This document shows, piece by piece, positions 27,930 to 37,362 of a stretch of 64,000 nucleotides of DNA. Origin of the DNA: JAYODW01 sp038116745 (GTDB taxonomy: Bacteria; Pseudomonadota; Gammaproteobacteria; Ga0077536). Both the position numbers and the translations under genes were made by a program. Position 1 is the stretch's first letter. The number at the start of each line of letters is the position of its first letter. The notes beneath the pieces were generated by a model. The model saw only the letters and a program-made list of their open reading frames with translations. It made no database searches and was not told where the DNA came from. The stretch spans positions 1 to 64,000 of the forward strand of contig JAYODW010000010.1 of the NCBI GenBank assembly GCA_038116745.1. The letters run 5' to 3'.

Positions 27930-29132
27930 TCAGGCAACCATCGCGCCGAGCACCAGATCGGCCAGCATGCCCATGCGTTCGAAGTGGTAGCTGTCCTCCA
28001 TCAGGCCTGTAGAGAGGAACGCCAGGGTCAGATCGCGTTCCGGATCTACGGTGAAGCCGGTCGAGCCTGCCCCGAAGCCTCCGTAGGTTCGCGACGAGTT
28101 CATCACGCTGAACAGACCCGGCAGGATCCCCTCACCGCGCATGAAAAAGCCCACGCCGATATTGGCCGGATACTCCTGCCAGTTCCGTGTTCCCATCCAC
28201 ATGTCGAACAGGATGTTGCGCAGTTGGCCGGTGTGGTTGCGGGTGCAGAAATCGAGCATAGCGGGGGAGAGAATTCGTGTGCCGTCCAATTCGCCGCCAC
28301 GCCGCAGCATCTCGGCAAAGCGATGCACATCGTGAACGGTGGTCATGCAACCGCCGCCGGGGATCTCGCATCCCGGTGTGCGGAGCAGAGATCCGATCCC
28401 TTCAACGGCGGCAGGCGGCAGGAGAGCCGGGATGTCTTTGTAGGAGACTTTGACCGGGCACAAGCGTTCAAGCAGGTCGTCGCGAGGGCCGAGATTGGTG
28501 TCCGTCATGCCGAGCGGACCGAACAGGTCTTCCTGCAGCATGCGGCTGTAGCTGCGGCCGCGACCATCCGCTCGCAGGCAGAGCGCGGCGATGATCGAGT
28601 GACCGAGCAGAATCGAATAGTTAACCCGCTCGCCCGGCTGAGACTCCAGCGGCAGGCCGCATGCGAATTCGACCAGACGCTCAATGTTCATGAGCGTCTC
28701 GGGTGGTACCGGCGGGATCGCCGAGAGCACGCCGCTGGTGTGGGTCAGCAGATGAAACAGGTTGACCTTCTCCTTGCCCAGGGTGCCGAACGCCGGGATC
28801 CATTCGGTCACCGGTGCGTGCAGGCTGAGCAGTCCGCGTTCTACCAGAGACAGCGCCAGCACGTTTGTGAACTGCTTGGCGACCGACATCGTGGCGAACA
28901 CCGCGTTGGCCGGGAGCCGGCGTTCGGTAGCGCGTTCGGCGTAGCCGGCAGTGATATCGAGCACAAGCTCGCCATGGCGTGCGACCTTCATCGCCACACC
29001 GTGGCAGCGCCCGGCATCGATGTCGGCCTGGATTCTCTGTTCAACTCGCTTGAGGCGCGCTTCATCAAAGCCGAGCGCCGCTGGCGAGGTCGTGATGGCG
29101 TTGTCATGCGGAACTGGCTGTGCGGTGCTCAT
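27930..29132 (-). CDS. beta-lactamase-fold serine hydrolase (class C / EstB-like)
   Basis: The 400-residue protein has the SxxK nucleophile motif MSVAKQF with Ser83 and Lys86, a Tyr-x-x motif at Tyr172 (VNYSILLG), and GFGAGSTGFTVDP near the third box. There is no signal peptide, which points to an intracellular esterase of the EstB/6-aminohexanoate-dimer hydrolase group rather than an antibiotic-resistance enzyme. Lactone, ester or amide substrates are all possible. The start follows a short leader with GGAGAG. Confidence 0.8.
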   Translation of the reverse strand: MSTAQPVPHDNAITTSPAALGFDEARLKRVEQRIQADIDAGRCHGVAMKVARHGELVLDITAGYAERATERRLPANAVFATMSVAKQFTNVLALSLVERGLLSLHAPVTEWIPAFGTLGKEKVNLFHLLTHTSGVLSAIPPVPPETLMNIERLVEFACGLPLESQPGERVNYSILLGHSIIAALCLRADGRGRSYSRMLQEDLFGPLGMTDTNLGPRDDLLERLCPVKVSYKDIPALLPPAAVEGIGSLLRTPGCEIPGGGCMTTVHDVHRFAEMLRRGGELDGTRILSPAMLDFCTRNHTGQLRNILFDMWMGTRNWQEYPANIGVGFFMRGEGILPGLFSVMNSSRTYGGFGAGSTGFTVDPERDLTLAFLSTGLMEDSYHFERMGMLADLVLGAMVA

Positions 29133-29519
29133 GATGTCTCTCCTAACGGTCGCTGCGGCTGCCTGTGTGTGCCGCTGTGGGGCGGACGGCGGTTTATACG
29201 CAAAGGGTGGGTGCGCGGACCCGCCCGTGCGCTGAGTATGGAACGAGGTTGCTGGGCGGTGCCAGCGCGATATGGCGGGGCGGGTTCAGCGTGATCGCCT
29301 GCTCTCGGCCTTGCTGCGCGCAGGCATGTTGCTCAGCTGATTTTTCACACCCGGCCAGCGCGGCGGGTTAGAGCGCGACGGCGGCGCTCGATTTTGACGC
29401 CCGCCGCGAGCTTGGCCGAGTCATGCAGGCCTTGCGTCTGCATCGGAGCGCCGGACAATGGATGCTCAGCAAAACTAGGTCCTGTGCCAAGGGACCACGC
29501 TCTGCCCTGAGGATCCACC
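29133..29519. other. gene-free divergent region
   Basis: This lies between the leftward hydrolase gene and the rightward flavin monooxygenase gene and must hold both promoters. I see only weak short inverted repeats (for example GGTCC/GGACC around 29479-29497) and no clear operator or reading frame. Confidence 0.45.
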
Positions 29520-31427
29520 GTGCAATTTCACACCAACGGTTTCCAACCCGGCGACCCTGATCGCGCACCCGAGGCGGCAGGTCATCGTCGCGCGGGCGAC
29601 GTACTCCCGAAGACGGTGGACGTGCTGATCGCCGGATCCGGTCCGGCTGGCCTGTGTCTGGCCGCGCAGCTCGCCCGATGGTCCTCCATCCGCACTCTGC
29701 TCGTCGAGCCCAAACTCCAGCCGATGGAGAAGGGTCAGGCGGACGGCATCAGCGTGCGCTCGATGGAAATGTTCCAGGCGTTCGGCTTTGGCGAGAAGGT
29801 CATGCGCGAGTCAGTCTGGATCAACGAGACCACCTTCTGGGCGCCGCAGGATGCCGTGCCTCTGGCGCGTGTTGCCCGGGTTCAGGATGTCCCGGACGGC
29901 ATTTCAGAAATGCCGCATGTGCTGCTCAATCAGGCGCGCGTGCACGACATGTTTCTGGAGGTGATGCGTAACGCGCCGACCCGTCTGGAGCCGGATTACG
30001 GATGGAAGGTGGTCGATGTGCACGTCGAATCTGAGACCGAGGAGTTTCCGGTCCGGGTCGAGCTTGAGCACACCGCACCCGGAAAAGAAGGGCTGAAAAG
30101 CTCGGTGCGCGCCAGGTACGTGGTTGGCTGTGACGGGTCGCGATCAAGCGTAAGGCGCGCCATCGGGGGGCAGCTGCACGGTGATGCGGAGCACCAGTCC
30201 TGGGGCGTGATGGACATTCTGGCGGTCACCGACTTCCCGGACTGGCGCATGAAAGCCTTCGTTCGTTCGCAGGACGCCGGCGTTCTCATGGTGCTGCCGC
30301 GTGAAGGGGGGCATCTGGTGCGGCTCTACGTCGAGCTGGCGAGCCTGGGCGCAAAAGAACGTGCGCTCGATAGCGGCGTGGAGGCGGCAGATATCGTGGC
30401 CAGGGCACAGCAGATCTTCAGCCCGTTCACCCTGGAGGTGAAAGAGGTAGTGTGGTGGTCTGTGTACGAGATCGGGCAGCGGCTGACGGATAAATTCGAC
30501 GACGTTCCTGCCGAGCAGGTCGCGACGCGGGCACCCCGCGTGATGCTGGCAGGCGACGCCTGTCATACCCACAGCCCGAAAGCCGGTCAGGGAATGAACG
30601 TATCCATGGGCGATACCTTCAATCTGGGCTGGAAGCTTGTTGCGGTGCTGACCGGGCGCGCTGATCCCGCCCTGCTACATTCCTACACCGAAGAACGTCG
30701 TGCTGCGGCACAGAGCCTGGTCGAATTCGACCAGAAGTGGGCGCGGGTGGTCGGGGCACGGACCGACTCGGAGGCGGATGAAAGCCTGCCGCGCGTGGCG
30801 CGGGAGTTCATTAAAAACCTGCCTTTCACCTGTGGTCTGACCATCGAGTACGAGACCGGCATCCTGACCGGTGCTGCCACCCATCAGCATCTCGCCACCG
30901 GTTTCGAGCTCGGCAAGCGTTTTCATTCTGCGCCGGTTATCCGTCTGGCAGACGCGAGGCCCATGCATCTCGGTCACTGCATTGAAGCGGATGCGCGTTT
31001 CCGCCTCTTTATTTTCGCGCCTGCGGGCGATAGCGGGGCGCCCTCTGGCGACGTCGCGCGCCTGTGTGACTGGCTGCAGAGCGATGCGTCATCACCGCTG
31101 CGCCGGTATGGGGCGGAGGGTGAGGATATCGATGCGGTGATCGACGTTCGGGCGGTTTTCCAGCAGGAGTTTCTTGCGCTCGAATTTCCCGGCATGCCGG
31201 CACTGCTGCGACCGCCTGTCGGGCGTTACGGTCTGTGTGACTACGAAAAGGTGTTCTGCGCTGATCTTAAAAGCGGTGATGACATCTTCGCGCTGCGCGG
31301 CGTCGAGCGAGGCGCGGGCTGCATGGTGGTGGTCCGTCCGGATCAGCACGTGGGCCATATCCTGCCGCTCAGTGCGCGGGACGCTCTAGCGGACTATTTC
31401 GCCGGCATCCTGAAGGAGCGGGCCTGA
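29520..31427 (+). CDS. FAD-dependent phenol 2-monooxygenase-like hydroxylase
   Basis: The 635-residue flavoprotein begins MQFHTNGFQPGDP, as phenol 2-monooxygenases do, then has the dinucleotide motif VLIAGSGPAGLCLAAQLA, the DG motif GCDGSRSSVRRAIG and the second FAD motif MLAGDACHTHSPKAGQGMN. A C-terminal thioredoxin-like domain (about residues 470-630) is the usual dimerisation domain of the PheA/TfdB group. The start is GTG. It would hydroxylate a phenolic ring with NAD(P)H and O2. It converges on the meta-cleavage operon, whose products would use the resulting diol. Confidence 0.86.
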   Translation: MQFHTNGFQPGDPDRAPEAAGHRRAGDVLPKTVDVLIAGSGPAGLCLAAQLARWSSIRTLLVEPKLQPMEKGQADGISVRSMEMFQAFGFGEKVMRESVWINETTFWAPQDAVPLARVARVQDVPDGISEMPHVLLNQARVHDMFLEVMRNAPTRLEPDYGWKVVDVHVESETEEFPVRVELEHTAPGKEGLKSSVRARYVVGCDGSRSSVRRAIGGQLHGDAEHQSWGVMDILAVTDFPDWRMKAFVRSQDAGVLMVLPREGGHLVRLYVELASLGAKERALDSGVEAADIVARAQQIFSPFTLEVKEVVWWSVYEIGQRLTDKFDDVPAEQVATRAPRVMLAGDACHTHSPKAGQGMNVSMGDTFNLGWKLVAVLTGRADPALLHSYTEERRAAAQSLVEFDQKWARVVGARTDSEADESLPRVAREFIKNLPFTCGLTIEYETGILTGAATHQHLATGFELGKRFHSAPVIRLADARPMHLGHCIEADARFRLFIFAPAGDSGAPSGDVARLCDWLQSDASSPLRRYGAEGEDIDAVIDVRAVFQQEFLALEFPGMPALLRPPVGRYGLCDYEKVFCADLKSGDDIFALRGVERGAGCMVVVRPDQHVGHILPLSARDALADYFAGILKERA

Positions 31428-31476
31428 ATCGCTGACGATTGCCGGGGAGAGCCGGGACGAAATCGCTGAGCCGTAT

Positions 31477-32586
31477 TCAGCCTTCCGGCCAGTACTCTTC
31501 TGCCAGTTCGACGACGAAGCGCAGCTTGTCCCACTGTTCCGCTTCGCTGAGCACGTTGCCTTCCTCGGTTGAAGCGAAACCGCACTGCGGACTGAGGCCG
31601 CACTGATTGAGGTCAACGTAGGCCGCTGCTTCATCCAGCCGTCTGCGCACCTGATCACGCGCTTCCAGTGTCCCGGATTTGGAGGTGATCAGGCCGAGAA
31701 TGACGCGCTTGTCGCCCTGCGGCAGAAATCGCAGGGGCTCAAAACCACCAGCTCGCGCGGTGTCGTACTCGAGAAAGTATCCGTCGTAGTGGGTGTCCGC
31801 CAGGAGGGTTTCAGCGATGGGTTCATAGCCCCCTTCGGAGATCCAGGTTGAGCGGAAATTGCCGCGGCAGACGTGGGTGGTGATCACCATATCGTCTGGC
31901 TTGGCCGCCAGCGCATGGTTGATCATGTCGCGATAGATCCCTGGCAGCGGCACGGGGTCGTCGCCGCGCTCGCGCGCCCGATTGCGCTCAGTCTCTGAGC
32001 ACAGGTAAGCCCAGACGGTATCGTCGAGCTGCAGGTAGCGACAGCCCGCGGCGTAAAACGCCCGGATAACTTCGGCGTAAGCCTCCGCGGTGTCGGTGAA
32101 GAAATTGTCTAGATTCGGATAAACCGTGCGGCTGATGGCGTTGCGTCCCCCGCGGAAGTGCAACACTGAAGGCGCCGGAATGGTCATCTTGGCGACGCCG
32201 GCGGTGACCAGACTGTTCAGGTAGCGGAAGTGATCAAGCATGACGTGGTCGCTGAAGCGGACCGGGCCGGTCACTGCGATGTTTTCGTGCTTGGTCACAG
32301 CGCCCTGAAAAGGGATGCTCGTTCCCGTTGCAACCTTCTCCACACCGTCGAGACCCGCGAGAAAATCAAAATGCCACCAGGCGCGTCGGTATTCACCGTC
32401 GGTAATTGCGCTTAAGCCCGTCGCCTGCTGCGCGGCGACCGCTTCGCGGATGGCTTCGTCTTCAGCATGGGCGAGCGTCGGAGCATCGATGGTCCCTGCC
32501 GCGAAAGCGCTGCGAGCCTGTTTGACCTTTTCCGGGCGCAACAGGCTGCCGACCTGGTCGGCGCGGAATGGAGCGCGTGGCTGCAT
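31477..32586 (-). CDS. MetE C-terminal-like protein in the meta-cleavage operon
   Basis: I place the start at the ATG at 32586. An upstream extension would run into the dioxygenase gene in another frame. The 369-residue product begins PFRADQVGSLLRPEKV and contains the His-x-Cys zinc motif ITTHVCRGNFRS and the second cysteine region DLNQCGLSPQCGFAS, the YxjG/YxjH-type layout. It has only the catalytic half of MetE. It is the last gene of a leftward operon otherwise devoted to aromatic ring cleavage. A demethylation or thiol-transfer role is possible but unproven. Confidence 0.78.
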   Translation of the reverse strand: MQPRAPFRADQVGSLLRPEKVKQARSAFAAGTIDAPTLAHAEDEAIREAVAAQQATGLSAITDGEYRRAWWHFDFLAGLDGVEKVATGTSIPFQGAVTKHENIAVTGPVRFSDHVMLDHFRYLNSLVTAGVAKMTIPAPSVLHFRGGRNAISRTVYPNLDNFFTDTAEAYAEVIRAFYAAGCRYLQLDDTVWAYLCSETERNRARERGDDPVPLPGIYRDMINHALAAKPDDMVITTHVCRGNFRSTWISEGGYEPIAETLLADTHYDGYFLEYDTARAGGFEPLRFLPQGDKRVILGLITSKSGTLEARDQVRRRLDEAAAYVDLNQCGLSPQCGFASTEEGNVLSEAEQWDKLRFVVELAEEYWPEG

Positions 32587-32608
32587 CCTGGTCGGGGCTC
32601 CTGCGTTG

Positions 32609-33550
32609 TCAGCGCGACGGGCCGGCGGTGACGATGCCGTAGCCGGTGATCCATTCGGGGATGCAGCGGTAGTAGCGCAGATCAAACTCGGCAATCCCCG
32701 CTTCAGCGACTGCCGCCGCCACAGCCACCCAGGTACGGACCTCGTGTCCGCCGCAGCCAGCCTGGCGCGAAATATCGTCATCTTCCATGTGCGCTATCGA
32801 TGCAAAATCCAGCGCCAGCAGGCTGTCGAGAAAGGCCTGATCCCAGACCGGATCGGGGCGCACCCGGTCACTCGAGCCGTCTATCTGGCCGTGCGCGTCA
32901 TTGATGACGCGATCCTGGCGCGCGCTGCGAGCTTCCGGACTCAGGGTGCCGCCTTCGATCAGGCGCTCGCGGACCGGGCCGGTGGCTTCCGCCAGAGTCG
33001 GGATCGGCGGATCGTGGGAGAGTCCGCCGGACGCGGCGAACAGCACGCGGCCGGGATAGCTGCGGGCGAACTCGCCGAGCGCACGCCCGAGGGCTATGAC
33101 CCGGGTCATGGTCGGCAGCGGCGGTGCGGCGCAGTTGATGAATACCGGCAGCAACGGGGGCATGGTCGCCCAGTCCATGGTCTGGGCCAGAAGCTGGGTC
33201 GTGCCGTGGTCGACATCCATCTGGTAGGAGATCGCGACGTCGACGCCGCTTCGGTGCAGAGCGCGGACGCAGGCCTCCGCACTTTCTGAGTTCACCGGCA
33301 GAGCGCCTGCCGGCGTATTCCAGTCACCGACGGAGTTGGCCGCAGTGCCGACGCAGAAGCTCGGCATCAGGCGGTAAAAGAAACCGTTGTAGTGGTCGGG
33401 GCCGAGCGCGATCACCAGGTCCGGCGCATAGTCGGCTATCCAGCGCTTGACGCCATGAAGGCAGGCATCCACCTCTTCAGCGACAGATTGTTCCGGAGGG
33501 TAGTAATCCTTCAGCGGCGTGTGCGAGGCGAAAACGGCGGCAACACTCAT
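32609..33550 (-). CDS. mhpB: class III extradiol ring-cleavage dioxygenase, MhpB type
   Basis: The 313-residue enzyme is close in length to MhpB (314) and keeps its residues: His10 in VFASHTPL, GPDHYNGFFY with His53, the acid-base His115 in MDVDHGTTQ, and His179 in SGGLSHDPP. It would cleave a catechol-type ring such as 2,3-dihydroxyphenylpropionate next to the hydroxyls, using Fe(II) and O2. It sits 5 bp downstream of the hydrolase gene that would process its ring-opened product. The natural substrate may differ from that of E. coli, since the upstream hydroxylase is of HpaB type. Confidence 0.85.
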   Translation of the reverse strand: MSVAAVFASHTPLKDYYPPEQSVAEEVDACLHGVKRWIADYAPDLVIALGPDHYNGFFYRLMPSFCVGTAANSVGDWNTPAGALPVNSESAEACVRALHRSGVDVAISYQMDVDHGTTQLLAQTMDWATMPPLLPVFINCAAPPLPTMTRVIALGRALGEFARSYPGRVLFAASGGLSHDPPIPTLAEATGPVRERLIEGGTLSPEARSARQDRVINDAHGQIDGSSDRVRPDPVWDQAFLDSLLALDFASIAHMEDDDISRQAGCGGHEVRTWVAVAAAVAEAGIAEFDLRYYRCIPEWITGYGIVTAGPSR

Positions 33551-33555
33551 GACGC

Positions 33556-34443
33556 TTAAGCTCCTTCGCCCCGCAGGAACGCGATATGCAGTCGATTGAA
33601 AGTAGCCGGATCCTCGAACTGAGGCCAGTGACCGCAGCCTTCCATCAGCACGAAGTGTGCGTTGGGGATGAGGTCTGCGATCCGCTGACCGACCTCGTTC
33701 CCTGCGGTGGGATCATGGGTCGTCCAGATCACCAGAGTCTCGGCGGCGATCGCCGCCCACTCTGCTTCGCTCAGGTTATTGCGCTGCCGGATCTCCGGAT
33801 CCTGCAGTACGAGAATGCGCTCGACCGCCTCGACGAAGCCCGGCTGCTGATAGATGGCCTGACGGCAGGCGATGAGATCGTCGGTAACTACGGCTGGGTC
33901 GGCCATCAGCCACTCAAGCCGTGCCTTGACCGCATCCCAGCCCGCGTCACGCACTGCGGCGCGGGTGGACTGTCTGATCTTCTCCATCACTGCCGGGATC
34001 AGCGTCGCGCCCCCGGTGGTGTTGAGCACCAGGCGTTTGACCCGGGCGGGATACTTGAGGGCAAAGCGTGCCGCAACCCAGCCGCCGAGAGACTCTCCCG
34101 AGATCAGCGCGCTGTCGAATTCCAGCGCATCCATGACCGCGCGGAGATGCTCGACGTAGACATCGATCTCGAGGTCAACGGCGGGTTTGTCACTCCAGCC
34201 GTGACCGACCATATCAATGGCCCATGTGTCGAAATGCGCGCCATGTGCGGCAAGGTTGCGCGAGTAGCATTCGGCGTGCCCCCCGGTGCCATGCAGCAGG
34301 ATCAGGGGCGGTTGCGATGGGTCTCCGGCGTGCAGGTAACGGGTACGGATCCCGCCAGCGTCGAGGTAGCCCTGCGCAAAGCTTGCGCCGCGGAGGTCGG
34401 TCCAGAAGCTCGGCGGCGCAGAGGGCATGGGTTCTGCGGTCAT
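33556..34443 (-). CDS. MhpC-like meta-cleavage product hydrolase (alpha/beta fold)
   Basis: The 295-residue alpha/beta hydrolase has HGTGG (51-55), the nucleophile SGESLGG (Ser118), an Asp near 244 in WTTHDPTAG and the His in GCGHWP (about 272). This C-C hydrolase triad is typical of enzymes that split 2-hydroxy-6-oxo-dienoates. Its start overlaps the HpaB-like stop by ATGA, and the dioxygenase gene follows after 5 bp, so the order hydroxylase, hydrolase, dioxygenase forms one translationally coupled unit. No MhpD/E/F genes for the later steps are in the window. Confidence 0.83.
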   Translation of the reverse strand: MTAEPMPSAPPSFWTDLRGASFAQGYLDAGGIRTRYLHAGDPSQPPLILLHGTGGHAECYSRNLAAHGAHFDTWAIDMVGHGWSDKPAVDLEIDVYVEHLRAVMDALEFDSALISGESLGGWVAARFALKYPARVKRLVLNTTGGATLIPAVMEKIRQSTRAAVRDAGWDAVKARLEWLMADPAVVTDDLIACRQAIYQQPGFVEAVERILVLQDPEIRQRNNLSEAEWAAIAAETLVIWTTHDPTAGNEVGQRIADLIPNAHFVLMEGCGHWPQFEDPATFNRLHIAFLRGEGA

Positions 34444-35891
34444 AGCCGGGCCAGGAAATCGTCGAGGAAATCGAGGTGCTCGCCCCGGCGGCCATACTCG
34501 CGCTGGATCCCCGCCATCAGTGCGCTGCGTTCGCCGGCGTAGTTTTTCTCATAAAGCACATGACGCGATCCGAACTCGCTGCCGCACAGGTCCCAGGCCA
34601 GCTTCAGCAGCTGACTTTTTTCTTGACCGTCGCGATCGACGCCGCGCATGGCGCGTTCGATGTCTGCGGCAATGGGAGAATCAAACTCATCCATGGTGTG
34701 CGGCAGCTGCACCAGCGCGCCGCCCCCCATGCGCCGCACCATGTCAATCAGCTCCGGATAGTAGACCGGGCCCAGAGCGCGACCCGCCTGCAGGGCGACA
34801 AGATCGGGATAGATGACGCCGTTTTCGGGGTCGACCGTGGCCTGCTGCTCGGCCGAGCGCGTGGTTGAGCGGATCACCTCCAGACGCACCACCGCCTCGC
34901 CGAGCATCTCCATGATTTCGGGCCGGGTATCCAAGCCCTGGGCTTCGGCCATCCGGTGGACCAGGGCATAAACGAAGGCGAGCTTGACCTCGAGGCGGCT
35001 GTTGGTCTGATGAGCAGTGAGTTCCCGCATGCGGCTCTCGCGGTACATGCGGTTGAGCAGGGGGACGTTCTTGTAAACGAACACGCGCTCCCATGGGACA
35101 AGTACGTGATCAAACACGACCGTGCCATCCATTTCATCGAAGCGTGAGGAGAGGGGAAAGTCGCGTCTGCTGCCGTGGCGGGTGAACGATGAACGACAGA
35201 TGGTCTTAAGGCCCGGTGTCGCCATCGGCACAGCAAACACGTTGGCGTAGTTTTCCTCGCCGGCCTGGAAGGTCGGTGGGAATGGCCATACCAGGATCTC
35301 ATCCGCATAAGGTGCAGCGGTGGCGATGCGTTTGATGCCATGCAGCACGATGCCTTCGCTGCTTTCGTCAATGACCTGCAGAGCGATGGCCGGGTCAGAC
35401 TGTTTGTCCCGGGTTTTCCCCTTGTCGAGCTGCGGATCGAGCAGCGCGTGAGTGAGGAAGAGATCGTGGGTTGCGATGTAGCGGTGGTAGTTGATCACGG
35501 CGTCTGCTCGCGCTTCGCCACCCTCGGCAAAGAAGCTGCGCTTTGCCGCGAGCGCGGCCAGCATGACGTTCAGAAAGTCGGGGCTGCGACCCAGCATGCC
35601 GCAGTTGGAGCGGGCCCAGATGGCATATGCCTCGCGCTTCAGCCGTAGCTGATCTGCCGTGCGCGGGATCTCGAATGCCCGCCCTATCGGCTCGGCAAAG
35701 TCGCTTGACTCCGCCACCAGAACATCGCGGTAGGCGGGGTCGTGCTGCATGTCATACAGCGCTGCCATCGATTCAATGGACGTTTTGAATTCAGGGAAAA
35801 CGGTAACGTCCTCGATCCGCTCGCCGCCGTACCAGACCTCGCGGCCGTCGCGCAGTCCTTCGATATATTGCTGTCCGTTTCTGACCGCCAT
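34440..35891 (-). CDS. 4-hydroxyphenylacetate 3-hydroxylase-like oxygenase (HpaB family)
   Basis: The 483-residue protein starts with MAVRNGQQYIEGLRDGREVW and the GERIEDVT stretch, as in HpaB oxygenase components. Mid-protein DHVLVPWERVFVYKN and the C-terminal GGGALVQLPHTMDEFDSPIA are also typical. HpaB-type enzymes use FADH2 from a separate reductase to hydroxylate phenols ortho to the existing OH. No HpaC reductase gene is adjacent. The luciferase-like gene 6 bp upstream is another flavin-dependent enzyme in the same operon. It would make the catechol cleaved by the MhpB-type enzyme. Confidence 0.85.
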   Translation of the reverse strand: MAVRNGQQYIEGLRDGREVWYGGERIEDVTVFPEFKTSIESMAALYDMQHDPAYRDVLVAESSDFAEPIGRAFEIPRTADQLRLKREAYAIWARSNCGMLGRSPDFLNVMLAALAAKRSFFAEGGEARADAVINYHRYIATHDLFLTHALLDPQLDKGKTRDKQSDPAIALQVIDESSEGIVLHGIKRIATAAPYADEILVWPFPPTFQAGEENYANVFAVPMATPGLKTICRSSFTRHGSRRDFPLSSRFDEMDGTVVFDHVLVPWERVFVYKNVPLLNRMYRESRMRELTAHQTNSRLEVKLAFVYALVHRMAEAQGLDTRPEIMEMLGEAVVRLEVIRSTTRSAEQQATVDPENGVIYPDLVALQAGRALGPVYYPELIDMVRRMGGGALVQLPHTMDEFDSPIAADIERAMRGVDRDGQEKSQLLKLAWDLCGSEFGSRHVLYEKNYAGERSALMAGIQREYGRRGEHLDFLDDFLARL

Positions 35892-35897
35892 GCTGTT

Positions 35898-37178
35898 TTA
35901 TCCTCCGGCGCGTTCGCGCCATCCGCGTTGGTCAAAACTGTCACGTAAAACGGGCGCTCTCTGGGTCAGCTCGATCCCGACCTGAGGCAGGACTTTCTCA
36001 ACCAGCAGTTCATTACTCTTGAGGAGCGCGTCGAGCGGAGCCGGTCCCGCGGCGATCCAGGGCACAATGAGATTGCTATCGAGCGTTTCGACCATGCGCT
36101 CGAGCTGACGGGCCACGCTGTCGACCGTCCCGCAGATGGAGTAGCCGCGCTCGCGCACGGTTGCTGCGGTGTTGGGGATCGCGCCCGTTTCGCCCGGATG
36201 CCGCAGCGCTTCGTTGAAGCCGAACCAATCGTGCCAGCGTGTCCAGATATAGCCGAGACCGCGCTCCTGGACGGCCTGCGCCTCAGCTTCGGTATCGGCC
36301 ACGATGATCTCGCGGAAGTGTCCGAGTCCCTGTCCCCGGCTGAGGCTATGACCGGCTGCGTTAGCCGCCTGGTGATAGAGGTCCACCGACGCGTTCGCAT
36401 GTTCCTCAACAGGGGTGAAGATGATGGGGGTGATGCCTTCCTGCGCCGCCCACTCGATGGTCGCAGGGCTCATGGTGAAAGGAATGAATACCTCGATTGA
36501 TGCCGGGTCCTGCAGGGTCTGCGGCGCGATGCCGATCCGCGCGAGCTCGCCTTTGTCGTCGACCATGCCCGGCGCCATGCTGCGGGTTGCGGGATGGTCC
36601 CAGGCGACACCCGGCGGTGGTACCTGCCAGTGCTCCCCTTGATGTTTGAAAAGAGACTGTGACCAGGCCTGTCGGATGATTGCGTAGTGCTCGTTGAACA
36701 GTTCGCGGTTGACCCGGTCGTGCTCTGCAAAGTCCGGATCGTTCGCTGCGGTCCATACCGCGTTCATTTTCTGTCCGACAGTCATGACGTGGCGGGATTG
36801 ATAGCCTCGGGCGAAACCTGCGCACATACGACCCTGGGAAAAGTGGTCAAGCATGGCCAGGTCTTCCGCTAGCAGAATAGGGTTCCGTGCCGGAAGCACA
36901 TTGCCCATCTGGGCGATCCGAAGACGCCGGGTCTGCATCGCAGCCCAGGTGCCGAGCAGCACCGGATTGTTTGAGATCTCGAGGCCTTCGAGATGGAAGT
37001 GGTGCTCAGAAAAAGCGACGAAATCGAAACCGAGGTCTTCCACCTGCTGCAGCAGCCGCGAGCAATCGGCCAGCCCCTGCTGGTAATAGTTGGGGTTCTG
37101 CCCGGCGAATCCGCGTTCGAACTCCTCCGGCGTGGCGCCAGCGCTGGGCAGAAGAAAGGCGCCGAGTCTGAGTTTCAT
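35898..37178 (-). CDS. luciferase-like (LLM) flavin-dependent oxidoreductase
   Basis: The 426-residue protein follows the bacterial luciferase TIM-barrel plan: MKLRLGAFLLPSA at the start, DFVAFSEHHFHLEG, then LRIAQMGNVLPARNPILLAEDLAMLDHFSQGR, the standard LLM substrate and flavin-phosphate region. Such enzymes use FMNH2 or F420 to oxygenate diverse substrates. It is the first gene of the leftward aromatic operon. Its start is separated from the divergent GntR regulator gene by a 184-bp region with a palindrome over the likely -10. Confidence 0.83.
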   Translation of the reverse strand: MKLRLGAFLLPSAGATPEEFERGFAGQNPNYYQQGLADCSRLLQQVEDLGFDFVAFSEHHFHLEGLEISNNPVLLGTWAAMQTRRLRIAQMGNVLPARNPILLAEDLAMLDHFSQGRMCAGFARGYQSRHVMTVGQKMNAVWTAANDPDFAEHDRVNRELFNEHYAIIRQAWSQSLFKHQGEHWQVPPPGVAWDHPATRSMAPGMVDDKGELARIGIAPQTLQDPASIEVFIPFTMSPATIEWAAQEGITPIIFTPVEEHANASVDLYHQAANAAGHSLSRGQGLGHFREIIVADTEAEAQAVQERGLGYIWTRWHDWFGFNEALRHPGETGAIPNTAATVRERGYSICGTVDSVARQLERMVETLDSNLIVPWIAAGPAPLDALLKSNELLVEKVLPQVGIELTQRAPVLRDSFDQRGWRERAGG

Positions 37179-37339
37179 CCAATTGCTCCTTGAGACCTGA
37201 CCGGCGTCGGGGCGCGCTGTGGTCGGCGATTATTGGTAGTTGGCTGCTTGCACGGCGTACCCTGCGGCAACGACGGCGGCCATCGGGGCGAGATGTCGTT
37301 GGGCCGGGGGTGCGCTGCGGACGCCCTACTGACGAAGAG

Positions 37340-37351
37340 CTAATATATTAG
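37340..37351. promoter_or_regulatory. palindromic operator candidate for the GntR regulator
   Basis: CTAATATATTAG is a perfect 12-bp palindrome in the divergent promoter region between the aromatic operon and the gntR-type gene. For leftward transcription, TTGTTC (about 37367-37372) and TATATT lie 17 nt apart, so the palindrome covers the -10 box. A regulator dimer bound here would block the operon and its own gene. Binding by the adjacent GntR protein is inferred. Confidence 0.5.
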
Positions 37352-37362
37352 TAGGCCAAGGC

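Noticed and set aside
27930..29132. Antibiotic-resistance beta-lactamase
   Set aside because: No signal peptide, and EstB-like motifs fit an intracellular esterase or amidase better.
27864..29294. Plus-strand frame of 476 codons
   Set aside because: Antisense shadow of the beta-lactamase-fold hydrolase, whose SxxK and Tyr motifs are clear on the other strand.
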